Assembly: GCA_013202895.1 (NCBI GenBank)
Contig: JABMPR010000112.1
Location: forward strand, 1-47,835
Reading direction: 5' to 3'
Length of the DNA stretch: 47,835 nt
Origin: a bacterium
GTDB lineage: Bacteria > Fidelibacterota > UBA8477 > JABMPR01
The number at the start of each line of letters is the position of its first letter. Position 1 is the stretch's first letter. Both the position numbers and the translations under genes were made by a program. The notes under the pieces are model-generated. The model ran no database searches. It was not told the origin of the DNA and saw only the letters and a list, made by a program, of their open reading frames with translations. This document shows positions 28,770 through 39,027 of this stretch, in pieces.

Positions 28770-31700
28770 TTATTCCTCAAATAGCAATTCGATAAGGTTG
28801 ATGGCATCCAGGATATCCAACTGACCATCCTGTGTGAAATCTGCCCTCTCAAACTGGCTCTCATCTGGACTCTCAATCCAGACAATAAAGTCAATCAGGC
28901 TTGTTAGATCACCAATATTCACCTGATAATCCCCGTTCACATCACCAGGCGGGAGGACGCCGTTCACGACTTCCAGGTTGGCGCCAATTTCAGTTTCTAA
29001 CATGTCGCCATCGTTTGAGCTAAGCATCATGGGTACCGAAAAGGTCCCGGGTTCAAGATTTCTGGTGTCAGCATTCACGACAAAGTAGCCAGTCTCCCCG
29101 ATCTCAACTATACCGGACCAGGCATTTACCATTAACCAGTTTGCATTCCTGCTGATGCGAATGGCATCCCCTTCTTCGGTATCATTGGGGATGTTATAAT
29201 AAATTTGGATACCCTTGTTTTTCCAGACATTCTGAATGCCCACTGTCGAGACGGTATGGGAGCCTTCAAGTACCAGATATTGAAAGACAATATCCCCATT
29301 GACCACCAGGATCAATTGAAAGGTATGGAAGTCAGCTGTGCCAAATTTGGGAAAGTTGTCCCAGGTGACAATAGCTGTGTCAAGGCCATTACTCCAGAAA
29401 TACGGTACCCCCTGGATGCCATCATTATTGTTAAGATCATCCCACCAGGGAGCAATTAAGGCTGCCGGCGCTGCCGCGTTTGGCAGAGTCAAATTGTTCC
29501 AGGGGTGTTCATCGCTGACAAATGAAATGGTTCCATTACTGCTGAAATAGAATTGGGAATAAATCTCAGAGTAAAATGGAAATTCAAATCCAATCTCAAT
29601 TGGTCCGATGGAGATATCATCAGGATCACCAGGATACTCAACTTCGTTGCTCGCATTAGAAATGTTGCGCCAGGTAAATTCAGGACCATCCGGGTCATCC
29701 TGATTACGCCATTCATAGTCAAACAGATCCCGTTCAGACTGAGGATATTGAGGACCATCCGCTTCAGGTGCTCCCTTGGCAAAATCATATCCAGCCAGGG
29801 GATTGGGCGCAGGTGTGCGATCCAGATCTTCCATGGGAGTCACACTATACACCAGGGGGGATCCACCACTATTTGTGATGGCAATGGAGTCAGAAGCAAG
29901 GGACCAGGGATTGAGTACAAAATTCAAACTTAACTGATCCAGATTCATTTCTGATGGCGGATATCTCAGATGTCTCTCCGTTGTGAAAAGCAGCGCCCGG
30001 CCAGGATACATGGCACCAATGCTGATATCCTGAATATTATTAAAACTTACCTGTAGACCGGTTGAATAATCTGGAGATTCAATGCCCGTCGTTGAAAAGT
30101 TGGCAAAGGTATCGTAGTTGAAATAATCCATGTATTGCATCTTTATCAGATTATCCCCGCTACTTGTGGGGTGGCTATCAGTACTATAAATTATGACCTG
30201 GAAATTGAGCGTAGAGCCAATTTGCATATTGGCGACACGGCTCCACTCAACAATAAATTGATCCCCCAGATTATAATAGCTCACCCCTCCAGGATTGGTA
30301 ATCAGATCATCCCAGAAGGGAGCGATCATGGCATTGGGACCTTCAGGTGACGGAATAACCCGGTTATAAAAGCTGAGCTCAGGTGTCGACCCAAGAGCTA
30401 ACCAGCCGTTGGAGCAAACTGTAAAGGTTTCATAGGTCTGACCGTAATATGTGACTGGAAATGGCAGGTCAAACTGCACTGTTGCATCATCCTCCGCATA
30501 ATCATCAAATATTGACAGTCTATTTCCAGGCCCCCCCAAGTCAGGATCTATTTCCAGCCAGTCATATATTGGAGCATTAGAATACGAGATATCCATTTCA
30601 TCAAACACGCGATATCCATAGGCGTCTGGCAGGGAAGGCGAAAAACGGTTTAGCTCCTCGATAGTCAACTCAGCATACAGGGTGTCATTTCTGTTGGCCA
30701 ATTCACTGATAAAGACCAGATCTAATGTCTCGCCGGGGTATATCTGGTCTGACAAAACTAATAGACATTCATTCGATGTCAGCTCAGTTTCATCAATACC
30801 GATAGCCGGACACTCAAGTGTTGGGTTAGAACTTGCTGCAAAAGTGTTTTCCGTGAGGGTCAGGCTGGTTGGCGGACAGAGCACCCCACCCCGGTTTTCA
30901 ATATTTAAGCGGAATAGGATTGAATCTCCTGCTGTCAGCTCACCTTCCATGACCTCCAATTCAGTTATAAAAAGATCAGGAGCCTGTATTGGAAAACTTC
31001 GCTGCCAGCTCCACAGATCAGAGCCTGTTCCCAGCTCAAGGTTGAGCCCTAGCACATCACCATGTCTGGAGTTGGCATCAAGCTCCAGACTGAAAATGTC
31101 TGAAAGGTCCAGGCTTGTGCCTGATTCAAAACCCTCGATGATGTATACTGAATCTGTCAGTGTGCAATTTGCCCCTGTGCTGGTGAGGGTCAGGGTCAAT
31201 TCGCTGATATAATCCGAGTTGTTTATCAGGGTGAGGTTTAGTGCGTGGCTACCCCCTGCCTGCAGGATTCCCTCAGGACTGATTGTCCAGTTGGTATAGC
31301 TCACTGGATACGCTGCATTCAGGATAGGGATACTTTCCAGAACCGGGTTCAAGTTGTTACCAGTTATGGTAAGAGCTATTGTAGATTCTGCTCCAGGTGA
31401 GAATGGTAAGCTGACTGATCCTGATGCATCCGTTTTGAGACCGGCTGCATTTTCCGCATTATACAGAAAGACAAAAGCATCAGGGATGGGAGCTCCCTCC
31501 TCATCCTGAACGCTAACATTGACATGATCATCACTGAGATTTAAGGCAGGGGGATAATCAACTATCAGGGTTTTGGGCGTATCGGTCCAAACGGCCATCC
31601 CGGGATCACCCAGAATATTATAAACATTTTGATAAAATTCAGCGGATTGACCATAGGGCAGGTATTCACTCTGATAGTAATTGCGCCAGAGCTCCAGTTT

Positions 31701-33254
31701 GGCATACCATAGGGCTGGCCCCAGTTCATTGATATCCAGATCAAAAAGGGCTGAATACAGGGCGATGTCAATCACGTTGTTGAATTGGGTATGGGTGTGC
31801 ACTTCACTGGGGCCGATAAAGGCGACTGCCCCTTTGGGTACGGCGGCAGTACCCGCGCGGATCCATTTTTCACCAAAAACGGGATCCACCCAGGAGGCAA
31901 AATTCCCACCTCCGCAAACGATACTGGTGAGGATAGGTAATTTGTGACCATTAGTCAAAGCATCAATATCAGTATCATAAAAATAGGGTCCGATCCAATG
32001 ATCCCAGGCGCCTAACCCACGGTAATTAACAAAGCCGACCCCGGCGTTGATGGGATTGCGAATTCGATTGAGGGAACTCTGCATGGGATAGTAGGCGGTG
32101 TCAACCTGGGTAAAACCGTTTTCGATGAGTTTGCGACTGACCCAGTTTTTTGTCTGTTGGGCGGATATGGCCTGTGTGACAGTGCAGACCATGAGGGCTC
32201 GTTTAAACCAGCCTGGATCTGCCATCGTGGGCTGACTCTCATAAGAAAGGATCTTGGCGATGACGGTACCAAGTTCAGAAATGGTATCAACAGACAGACG
32301 GCCAACCCAGGCTTCCGGGAAGCTATCATCTCCATCCAGAAGCACATAGGGGTGGTCAGTAACCAGGGCTTCCATATCAGGGTTATAAACATAGAAGCCA
32401 CCAATACCCTGGTCTTCATCGCCAATAAGAAGTACGTAGCGAGGAGGAACATCCCAGGTATCATAGGCATCCTGGATAAAGGCTTTGATCGTATTGGGTG
32501 TCTGACCTGCTTCGTCAGTGCTAACGACTGTCACGGGGTGTCCTTTGCGTCGTTTCCAATCTACCAGATATTGGAGGTAGGGCTCAAACACAGGGGGTGT
32601 GATAATGAGGTAGTGCCCCAGTTTTTCATAGATGTCTTCATTGGGGATAATTGAGCGAACATTCCCGGTTTCATCCAGGCTGGAAGGATCACTGGCGACT
32701 ATTCCTGATATCTGTATTACCATTTTATCGGGTATGCTGACCTGCTGCCCGATCAAATCCAGTTCCAGGGGGTTGATGGTCAGGGGTAGATAGCTTGCAC
32801 CCAGCATGCTGACGGGATTCCCCAGTTTCACGCTAAATTTGTCTGCCGATGTGGGTGACCAATCATAACTCTGAATAGCTTGGGGGGGATCAGTTTCAAA
32901 ATGACCGGGTGGGGTCCTTTTTACTGAAGTAGGAGTAAAGGTTTGGCTGTTAAAGCTCAGGATTGAAAAAGTAGGATCCGAATAGCTCAAGATGGGGATT
33001 AATTCAGTAATCAGGGGCAGTGCCGGGTCACCGGGTTTGCCGGCCAGACCGTAGCCAGCTTCGTGAAAGCGTTGGGGGTTTAAAAGTAACTCAGACCATT
33101 TCTGAGCTGGAATATGACTGAAGTCAAGGGTCACTTCGACACCCCGAGCGTTGGGTTTTAGATCAATCAGGGGCCGCATATTATCAAATGCCAACGTGCT
33201 TGCAGTGAGGATTAAAAACAAGCCAATTTTGACAGGCGGAAGCATGTAATGCAT
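28770..33254 (-). CDS. Large secreted C25 (gingipain-like) peptidase-family protein with C-terminal dockerin-like module
   Basis: 1494 aa; YVLLIGDEDQ, NYRGLGAWDHWIG, LPILTSIVCGGGNFASW, PKGAVAFIGPSEVHTHTQFNN; two SNGW/APFWDDL beta domains; C-terminal DVNGDYQVNIGD...DFTQDGQLDILD Ca-binding loops. Confidence 0.85.
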   Translation of the reverse strand: MHYMLPPVKIGLFLILTASTLAFDNMRPLIDLKPNARGVEVTLDFSHIPAQKWSELLLNPQRFHEAGYGLAGKPGDPALPLITELIPILSYSDPTFSILSFNSQTFTPTSVKRTPPGHFETDPPQAIQSYDWSPTSADKFSVKLGNPVSMLGASYLPLTINPLELDLIGQQVSIPDKMVIQISGIVASDPSSLDETGNVRSIIPNEDIYEKLGHYLIITPPVFEPYLQYLVDWKRRKGHPVTVVSTDEAGQTPNTIKAFIQDAYDTWDVPPRYVLLIGDEDQGIGGFYVYNPDMEALVTDHPYVLLDGDDSFPEAWVGRLSVDTISELGTVIAKILSYESQPTMADPGWFKRALMVCTVTQAISAQQTKNWVSRKLIENGFTQVDTAYYPMQSSLNRIRNPINAGVGFVNYRGLGAWDHWIGPYFYDTDIDALTNGHKLPILTSIVCGGGNFASWVDPVFGEKWIRAGTAAVPKGAVAFIGPSEVHTHTQFNNVIDIALYSALFDLDINELGPALWYAKLELWRNYYQSEYLPYGQSAEFYQNVYNILGDPGMAVWTDTPKTLIVDYPPALNLSDDHVNVSVQDEEGAPIPDAFVFLYNAENAAGLKTDASGSVSLPFSPGAESTIALTITGNNLNPVLESIPILNAAYPVSYTNWTISPEGILQAGGSHALNLTLINNSDYISELTLTLTSTGANCTLTDSVYIIEGFESGTSLDLSDIFSLELDANSRHGDVLGLNLELGTGSDLWSWQRSFPIQAPDLFITELEVMEGELTAGDSILFRLNIENRGGVLCPPTSLTLTENTFAASSNPTLECPAIGIDETELTSNECLLVLSDQIYPGETLDLVFISELANRNDTLYAELTIEELNRFSPSLPDAYGYRVFDEMDISYSNAPIYDWLEIDPDLGGPGNRLSIFDDYAEDDATVQFDLPFPVTYYGQTYETFTVCSNGWLALGSTPELSFYNRVIPSPEGPNAMIAPFWDDLITNPGGVSYYNLGDQFIVEWSRVANMQIGSTLNFQVIIYSTDSHPTSSGDNLIKMQYMDYFNYDTFANFSTTGIESPDYSTGLQVSFNNIQDISIGAMYPGRALLFTTERHLRYPPSEMNLDQLSLNFVLNPWSLASDSIAITNSGGSPLVYSVTPMEDLDRTPAPNPLAGYDFAKGAPEADGPQYPQSERDLFDYEWRNQDDPDGPEFTWRNISNASNEVEYPGDPDDISIGPIEIGFEFPFYSEIYSQFYFSSNGTISFVSDEHPWNNLTLPNAAAPAALIAPWWDDLNNNDGIQGVPYFWSNGLDTAIVTWDNFPKFGTADFHTFQLILVVNGDIVFQYLVLEGSHTVSTVGIQNVWKNKGIQIYYNIPNDTEEGDAIRISRNANWLMVNAWSGIVEIGETGYFVVNADTRNLEPGTFSVPMMLSSNDGDMLETEIGANLEVVNGVLPPGDVNGDYQVNIGDLTSLIDFIVWIESPDESQFERADFTQDGQLDILDAINLIELLFEE

Positions 33255-33476
33255 AATTTACTTGGGTGTGCGCCTGGTTCTCATAATGTAGGTTTGGATA
33301 GTATCAAACATTAAGCAGGTAGAATCAAGGGCTATTCCTGTTTTCGGAACTATTAATATGAATTGGCAAACTAAAACACGCTTATCACAGCTAAGGGAAG
33401 TATTATGTGTTTCATCCAGATTTTCTCTTTTGTGCGGGGTGACACTGAGAATGATGTGCATCCTGCCGGCCTAAGA

Positions 33477-35087
33477 TTATTCCTCAAATAGTAATTCAAC
33501 GAGACATACAGCATCCAGGATATCCAACTCTCCATCGTGTGTGAGATCAGATCGTACAAACTGATTTTCATCCGGGCTCTCAATCAAGAGAATGAAGTCG
33601 ACTAGGCTTATTAGATCATTAATATCAACCTCATAATCCCCATTTACATCACCGGCCGGAGGAAAATCATTCCATTCGATCACCGCAAAAGTATAACCCA
33701 AAGGATTACCCTCGGAGAAGGGTGGCTCAAGAAATCCCTGAACCAGTTCAGGTTGACCGTCCCCATCCAGATCTCCTGCAAAGTCTAAAGAAAATCCTCC
33801 CATGATATCAATCCATTCGTGGACAATCGTTTGCCGCCAGTGCAAGCCGTTGTAATAATTTTTATAAATTATGGCGTTGTCATAATCAACTGAAAATATT
33901 TCATCAACTCCATCACCATCAACATCTCCACCGGTAACATCCCAAGTAGCACCAGTGTTAGCCAGGATCTTGACACTGTTATAACCATAACCCATTTCGG
34001 AGACGTCATCCCCGCCTTTGACCTGCCACAACCAACCCTCAGGGTAAAGGCCACCATAAATCTCATCATGACCATCATTGTTGATGTCCGTTACATAGGT
34101 TGAGCCATAAACTGTTTGATCGGTATAAGACGAGTCCAGATTGAAGAGGCTCTGTAGCTCGTATTCGTCAGGTCCAGTGGCTTCAATAAAAAGAGTGGCG
34201 GCATGATCCCAGACAGTGAAGATAGCTTCTAGCTGCCCATCTCCATCCAGATCAGCAATATTGGGTTGCCCATAACCTGGTGAACCACCGAAAATGTCGT
34301 CGTTCTGGGATATATAATATTCATGGGTCAGCGAGAAGAGCCCACTGTCAAAAGTACCCTCAACGTGAGTAATCAGACAGATGTCATAGACATGGTCTGA
34401 TCCGTTATTTGCAAGAAGCAGCTCGATCTGTCCGTCCTGATCCACATCACCAATATTTAAACAATTTTCACCATAGTAACGATCGACTTCAAATCCATCA
34501 ATCATTACGGGCATGACATAGCGAGTATAATTATCGCTGCCTACAACACCATCCCATTCCCAGACATTAACACCTGTAAACTCATCAGCGGGTTCACGGA
34601 ATTGGACATAGATAATTTCTTCTCTGCCGTTCCCATCAAGATCACCTGTGATAATATGGCGAGGTGTGGTATTATACGAGTTGAATGGATCACTCAGGGT
34701 TGCAACCCATTCCAGGGTATTATCCCCGACGACCTCATAGATATGAACCCCCTTCACCTGGTAATCCGTGATAAGGATTTCTTTGAATCCATCCTGGTCA
34801 AGATCACTACCGGCGGTGACCTCCCGTGTTTGCCAGCCCGGCGTAGGTGGGACTGCACTTGAGTCAGCAATCACCGGATAAACACTGATATCATCCTCTC
34901 TCTGCAATTCCCGGTTAATTCTGGCTCGGGGTCCCCGGGAATAAATAATATTTTCTTCTCTCAGTTCTTTCTGTGCATTCAATTGCCATTCTGTTGGCGT
35001 CGCACTTGATTGCACTTTGGAGCTAAGATTATCCCCCAATCCAAACAGACATGGTATTAGCATAAATAGCGTGATTTTATATGTCAT
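33477..35087 (-). CDS. Secreted FG-GAP/VCBS-repeat protein with C-terminal dockerin-like module
   Basis: Repeated DLDQDGFKEILITDY / DLDGNGREEIIYV / DVDQDGQIELLLANNG units; C-terminal DVNGDYEVDINDLISLVDF...DLTHDGELDILDAV. Confidence 0.87.
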   Translation of the reverse strand: MTYKITLFMLIPCLFGLGDNLSSKVQSSATPTEWQLNAQKELREENIIYSRGPRARINRELQREDDISVYPVIADSSAVPPTPGWQTREVTAGSDLDQDGFKEILITDYQVKGVHIYEVVGDNTLEWVATLSDPFNSYNTTPRHIITGDLDGNGREEIIYVQFREPADEFTGVNVWEWDGVVGSDNYTRYVMPVMIDGFEVDRYYGENCLNIGDVDQDGQIELLLANNGSDHVYDICLITHVEGTFDSGLFSLTHEYYISQNDDIFGGSPGYGQPNIADLDGDGQLEAIFTVWDHAATLFIEATGPDEYELQSLFNLDSSYTDQTVYGSTYVTDINNDGHDEIYGGLYPEGWLWQVKGGDDVSEMGYGYNSVKILANTGATWDVTGGDVDGDGVDEIFSVDYDNAIIYKNYYNGLHWRQTIVHEWIDIMGGFSLDFAGDLDGDGQPELVQGFLEPPFSEGNPLGYTFAVIEWNDFPPAGDVNGDYEVDINDLISLVDFILLIESPDENQFVRSDLTHDGELDILDAVCLVELLFEE

Positions 35088-35409
35088 TGAAAAGTCCCCC
35101 CTGAGATAAGAATATTGATCAAACCTTTAATGGTCCCTGAACACTGCTTCAGTTTCATATCGGATTGACGATTAATCTTGTTCTTTTATAATTGCGCTTC
35201 CCCGCTGTTAGAAAAAGAAGAAATTAATTAAACAAAGACCGTCCAGCAAGGTTCATTCTTGTTCAAATATAACAATAGTCTATTCATAAGTGTGAATCTT
35301 ATCCTGGATCAAGCCACGATGATTTGGTTAGTCAACCAAGCTTTAAGGGGCGACCCTCTTGCTTAAAATAGTTATGCCATTGCCCTCGAGTAATGGTGTT
35401 TTGAATCAG

Positions 35410-36423
35410 TTACAGTGAGGTATCAACCAGTAGCTTTTTGCTCCCATTGCCTTCCAGCATAGAGGCCACTTTCCTTCTAATAGAATGCAAGAGCGCATCT
35501 GGCTTATTTACCATGAGGATTGCCAGCAGAATGAAACCTGTTCCCAAAAGCATCTGAGAGTTCAGGGGTTCATTCATGAGGAGTGCTCCCAGCATGATAG
35601 CTATCACAGGATTGACATAAGCATAGGTTCCCACACGCACGGGATTGCTTACTTTCATCAGCCAGACATAGATTGAATAGGCGATTATGGTTCCAAAGAA
35701 AATGAGATAAAGAAGGGCCAGAACGGAAGATCCGCTAAGCTGAGATATCAAAAACCCATCCCACTCACCTGAAAATTTTCCTGCCAGCATGAGCAAGGTT
35801 CCGCCTGATAAAGCCTGCATGGCAATCAGGTAATGCAGCGATGTTTTTGTCCTGGCATTTCTTGAATAGAGCGATCCTATTGCCCAGGCGATTGAGGCAC
35901 CGGTAAGCAGCAGAATGCCCAGAATGAGAGATCCACTCACATTGGAATTCAATATTATACCCTCCTCACCCATAAAGGAAAGCGTTCCAACACCGAGAGA
36001 TCCCAGAATAAAACCGGTCACCGTGTATCTATCAGGCCGGCCTGAACCAGATGTCAGCCAACCGATAATGGAAAGCCAGATGGGAAGACTGGCTACGATA
36101 AGAGCCACCAGACCCGATGGAATAAACTGCTCGGTCCAGGCTACACTCCCGTGGGCAAAGAAAATGAGTAAAACACCAATGACGGCAGAGCTCTTCCAGT
36201 CCTTAAAGGTGGGCCGCGGGTGCTTCTTGACGGCAGCCCAGGCGAAGAGAATAAGACCTGCAGTAATAAAACGAATACCAACCATACTTAGCGGAGGAAT
36301 AGTCTGGATAGCAATGCGGATAGCCAGGTAGGTAGTACCCCAGACCACATAGATGATTCCAAAGCCTATGATGAGAGCGATTTTGCTTGGTTGTTTTTCC
36401 ATATTCATGAGGTATATCTCCAT
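35410..36423 (-). CDS. EamA/DMT-family transporter (YedA-like)
   Basis: IIYVVWGTTYLAIRIAIQTIPPLSMVGIRFITAGLILF; 10 TM-like segments; PVIAIMLGALLMNEPL. Confidence 0.92.
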   Translation of the reverse strand: MEIYLMNMEKQPSKIALIIGFGIIYVVWGTTYLAIRIAIQTIPPLSMVGIRFITAGLILFAWAAVKKHPRPTFKDWKSSAVIGVLLIFFAHGSVAWTEQFIPSGLVALIVASLPIWLSIIGWLTSGSGRPDRYTVTGFILGSLGVGTLSFMGEEGIILNSNVSGSLILGILLLTGASIAWAIGSLYSRNARTKTSLHYLIAMQALSGGTLLMLAGKFSGEWDGFLISQLSGSSVLALLYLIFFGTIIAYSIYVWLMKVSNPVRVGTYAYVNPVIAIMLGALLMNEPLNSQMLLGTGFILLAILMVNKPDALLHSIRRKVASMLEGNGSKKLLVDTSL

Positions 36424-36486
36424 TTTCCGGTTGAACCATATTTATTACCACCCCGGCCGATCCAGGTTGATCTGGCGTTTGAAAAC

Positions 36487-36669
36487 CTAATCTAAATCAC
36501 CTTTTCTGGTCCATTGATAAAAGAACGAATACTCGAAACTTGTGTGGGGATAAAGGTCTGAGATCCCACTCTGACTGGGAAACGGTGCTGCTGTATCACG
36601 CATTTGTGATGAAAGGCGGGTTGAATTTCCAGCCTTTAGGACATTCAGAAATCGCTTAATAATGTTCAT
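36487..36669 (-). CDS. Small hypothetical protein (60 aa)
   Basis: ATG at 36669 preceded by a strong SD (AAGGAGTTATT-ATG). Longer track ORF trimmed to this start. Confidence 0.45.
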   Translation of the reverse strand: MNIIKRFLNVLKAGNSTRLSSQMRDTAAPFPSQSGISDLYPHTSFEYSFFYQWTRKGDLD

Positions 36670-36736
36670 AATAACTCCTTGGTTTGACTTATATAACCTG
36701 CTATATTCATATTGCTGGTGTGAATGTAATATTAAC

Positions 36737-36770
36737 ACATAACCAGTCAAGTGCTTTTTAATGGTTATGT
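36737..36770. promoter_or_regulatory. Inverted repeat in divergent promoter region
   Basis: ACATAACCA-(16 nt)-TGGTTATGT, perfect 9-bp arms, 28 nt before the CGNR-protein ATG. Confidence 0.4.
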
Positions 36771-36798
36771 TAAAATAATTAATTATGGAGAGACTCTC

Positions 36799-37431
36799 AT
36801 GGCTTGGAATAGTGATCTGGAAACCCACCTGGAATTGACTTCGGGCTGGCTATGTCTCGATTTCGCCAACACAATGGACATGCATGCTGCCGAGGAACCG
36901 CAAGAGACCCTGCATGATTATAAGGATCTGGTAGCCTGGGCAGAAACACGAGGAGTGCTTAGTCCAGGCGAGGCCGAAGGGCTTCGTAAACAGGGCAAGC
37001 GAGAACCGGGACAGGCAGAGCACGTCCTCCAGGAATCAATTGGTTTGCGAGAAGCCCTCTACCAGATATTCTCTGCAGTTGCCGCTGGTGGATCAGCCCA
37101 GCCTCAGAACTTAGAGCAATTGAATAAAGCCCTGAAGCATGCATCACCAAATATGAGTTTGGTTCCGAAAGATAGGGGTTTTACATGGGCATGGGAGGGT
37201 GCACAGCCTTCACTGGGAAGCATACTTTGGCCAATAAGCCAATCTGCAGCTGAGCTCCTAACTCTGGGGGATTTGACACGTATTGGTGAATGTGCTGCCG
37301 AGGATGGCTGTGGCTGGCTTTTCTTCGATACGACCAAAAATCATTCTCGGCGTTGGTGCGACATGAGAGACTGTGGGAATCGAGACAAAGTGCGCCGATA
37401 TTATAAGCGACAAACCGCAAAACTATCTTAA
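36799..37431 (+). CDS. ABATE-domain / CGNR zinc-finger protein (putative regulator)
   Basis: SGWLCLDFANTMDMHAAEEPQETLHDYKDLVAWA (ABATE); CAAEDGCGWLFFDTTKNHSRRWCDMRDCGNRDKVRRYYKR (CGNR zinc finger). Confidence 0.93.
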   Translation: MAWNSDLETHLELTSGWLCLDFANTMDMHAAEEPQETLHDYKDLVAWAETRGVLSPGEAEGLRKQGKREPGQAEHVLQESIGLREALYQIFSAVAAGGSAQPQNLEQLNKALKHASPNMSLVPKDRGFTWAWEGAQPSLGSILWPISQSAAELLTLGDLTRIGECAAEDGCGWLFFDTTKNHSRRWCDMRDCGNRDKVRRYYKRQTAKLS

Positions 37432-37468
37432 GGCTGGATTATAAAAAATTAGTGATCTCGGTGTTGAA

Positions 37469-39004
37469 TCAATCCTGGAGGAAGATGTGCCAATCCGGGC
37501 GCGTCCAGCTTTTCCTGAGCTCCTCCACCGATGATGAAATCGCCTTGTTGCGTTTCTCATAGCCATCATAAAACAACACAAAATCAAGCTGCTGTTCCGG
37601 GGTGCCATATTCAGCGTTAAATTGTTGAATCATTACGTTACAGGGCGTCACAATGCGTTGACCGATCTGTACCGATTGCACATTAATCCCTTGAAAACCG
37701 CTGCTTGATTCGTATGCTTTTAAAACCAGTTCCGAACAGACCAGGGCCGAATCCGTAAGAAAATCGAAATTGAAATCATAGGGTCTCCCGCTATACCCAA
37801 AGGCGCGGAAAATCGCTTCGGCCTTTTCCCGTTTTGAGAGTCTGGGTCTTAAAGCCGCCATCCCGTCACAATTAAGGGAAGTTTCCAGGGAATTGAAAAT
37901 AACGCCCTCTTTCAGAGCCTCAATGGTTCTGGGAACATTACCGTCATTGGCTTTTGCTGTGTTTTTCTCATAGGCCTCCTGGTAATTGAGTGCCAGTAAT
38001 TCCTCGATGCTCCCAGTGCTAACTCCCTGGTTGATAACCCACTGTTTGGTTTCCTGGTCTGTGAAATACGCGCTGCGTTGTTCAGGAGTACCCAGAAACA
38101 GTACGGTGTGGGTCCAGAATCCCGGTAATCCCAGATTTGTCAGGACCCATTCCCTACGAGTGAAAAGAATGTCCCCGGGTTCCAACCGGGCTCCTATTTC
38201 GACAATATCATCAGGTGCTATCAAGTTTGAGGACATCCGCCAGACTTTTTTGCCGCTCATGAGCCTTGATACACCCTCCTGGAGCGGCAGCCATAGATCA
38301 AAGACTGACTCCTGCATGATTTTCAGTCCATTGGCGAAGGTCATGCCGGTCCCGCCACCCAGACCCATCTCATACAGATATTCCTCGGCAGAGTCAATTT
38401 TTGCTTGATAGCCAAAGTCCGAGGGTGGCTCTACATCTTCGACAATGGCATCCAGCGCCACAAATTTTGTGGCTAAAAAGACATTTAGAAAATGGTACTT
38501 GAATTGGGCGTAAAGCTCCTTCTTCAAACCAAATTCGGGGTGGGCTTCATTGAGCCAGGTGTGAATATTTCCATTGTTTTCAATAAGATTCAGGAATTCC
38601 AGAGAATAGCGGTACTGAGTCAGAAATGCCAGGTAAGAGCAATAGATTGCAGCATTGTCAACCTGCCAAACATCCTGATAAAAGGCTTTATTATGGGTGT
38701 TCTGGATGTGATCCAATTGGGCAAAGTAGTCCAGTAAACTGGTCCAGGTATTGAGGAGGAATTTCTTTTCTTCCCAATTAAGAACCAGGTCCACCTGCTT
38801 TTCTCCCAAGCCCCAGACCTCTGATTTATCCCGGGTATAGCTTAGTAGATTTTGGATTCCTGTCTCACAGATAATCACGGTCTTTAAATCATCTGCCACT
38901 TCAAGCGCGTTAGCTGGTTCTGCGGCTTGAACGATATTTAAAGCGCAGACAAGGATCAATATATGCCCAAGATATCCCCTGTTACTGTTTCCCTTGAGTA
39001 GCAT
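37469..39004 (-). CDS. YiiX/YaeF-like permuted papain-fold protein with extended N-terminal region
   Basis: LEPGDILFTRREWVLTNLGLPGFWTHTVLFLG (His) and SALVCSELVLKAYE (Cys) order; signal peptide. Confidence 0.75.
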   Translation of the reverse strand: MLLKGNSNRGYLGHILILVCALNIVQAAEPANALEVADDLKTVIICETGIQNLLSYTRDKSEVWGLGEKQVDLVLNWEEKKFLLNTWTSLLDYFAQLDHIQNTHNKAFYQDVWQVDNAAIYCSYLAFLTQYRYSLEFLNLIENNGNIHTWLNEAHPEFGLKKELYAQFKYHFLNVFLATKFVALDAIVEDVEPPSDFGYQAKIDSAEEYLYEMGLGGGTGMTFANGLKIMQESVFDLWLPLQEGVSRLMSGKKVWRMSSNLIAPDDIVEIGARLEPGDILFTRREWVLTNLGLPGFWTHTVLFLGTPEQRSAYFTDQETKQWVINQGVSTGSIEELLALNYQEAYEKNTAKANDGNVPRTIEALKEGVIFNSLETSLNCDGMAALRPRLSKREKAEAIFRAFGYSGRPYDFNFDFLTDSALVCSELVLKAYESSSGFQGINVQSVQIGQRIVTPCNVMIQQFNAEYGTPEQQLDFVLFYDGYEKRNKAISSSVEELRKSWTRPDWHIFLQD

Positions 39005-39027
39005 AATATTTAACCTTTTCTATAGAA

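Noticed and set aside
30682-31212. 176-aa + strand ORF inside the C25 protein gene, and other + ORFs in 28770-35087
   Set aside because: Antisense to a clear multi-domain CDS; low-complexity Ser-rich translation typical of shadow frames.
35915-36331. 138-aa + strand ORF opposite the EamA transporter
   Set aside because: Antisense of a membrane-protein gene; no motif and no RBS considered convincing.
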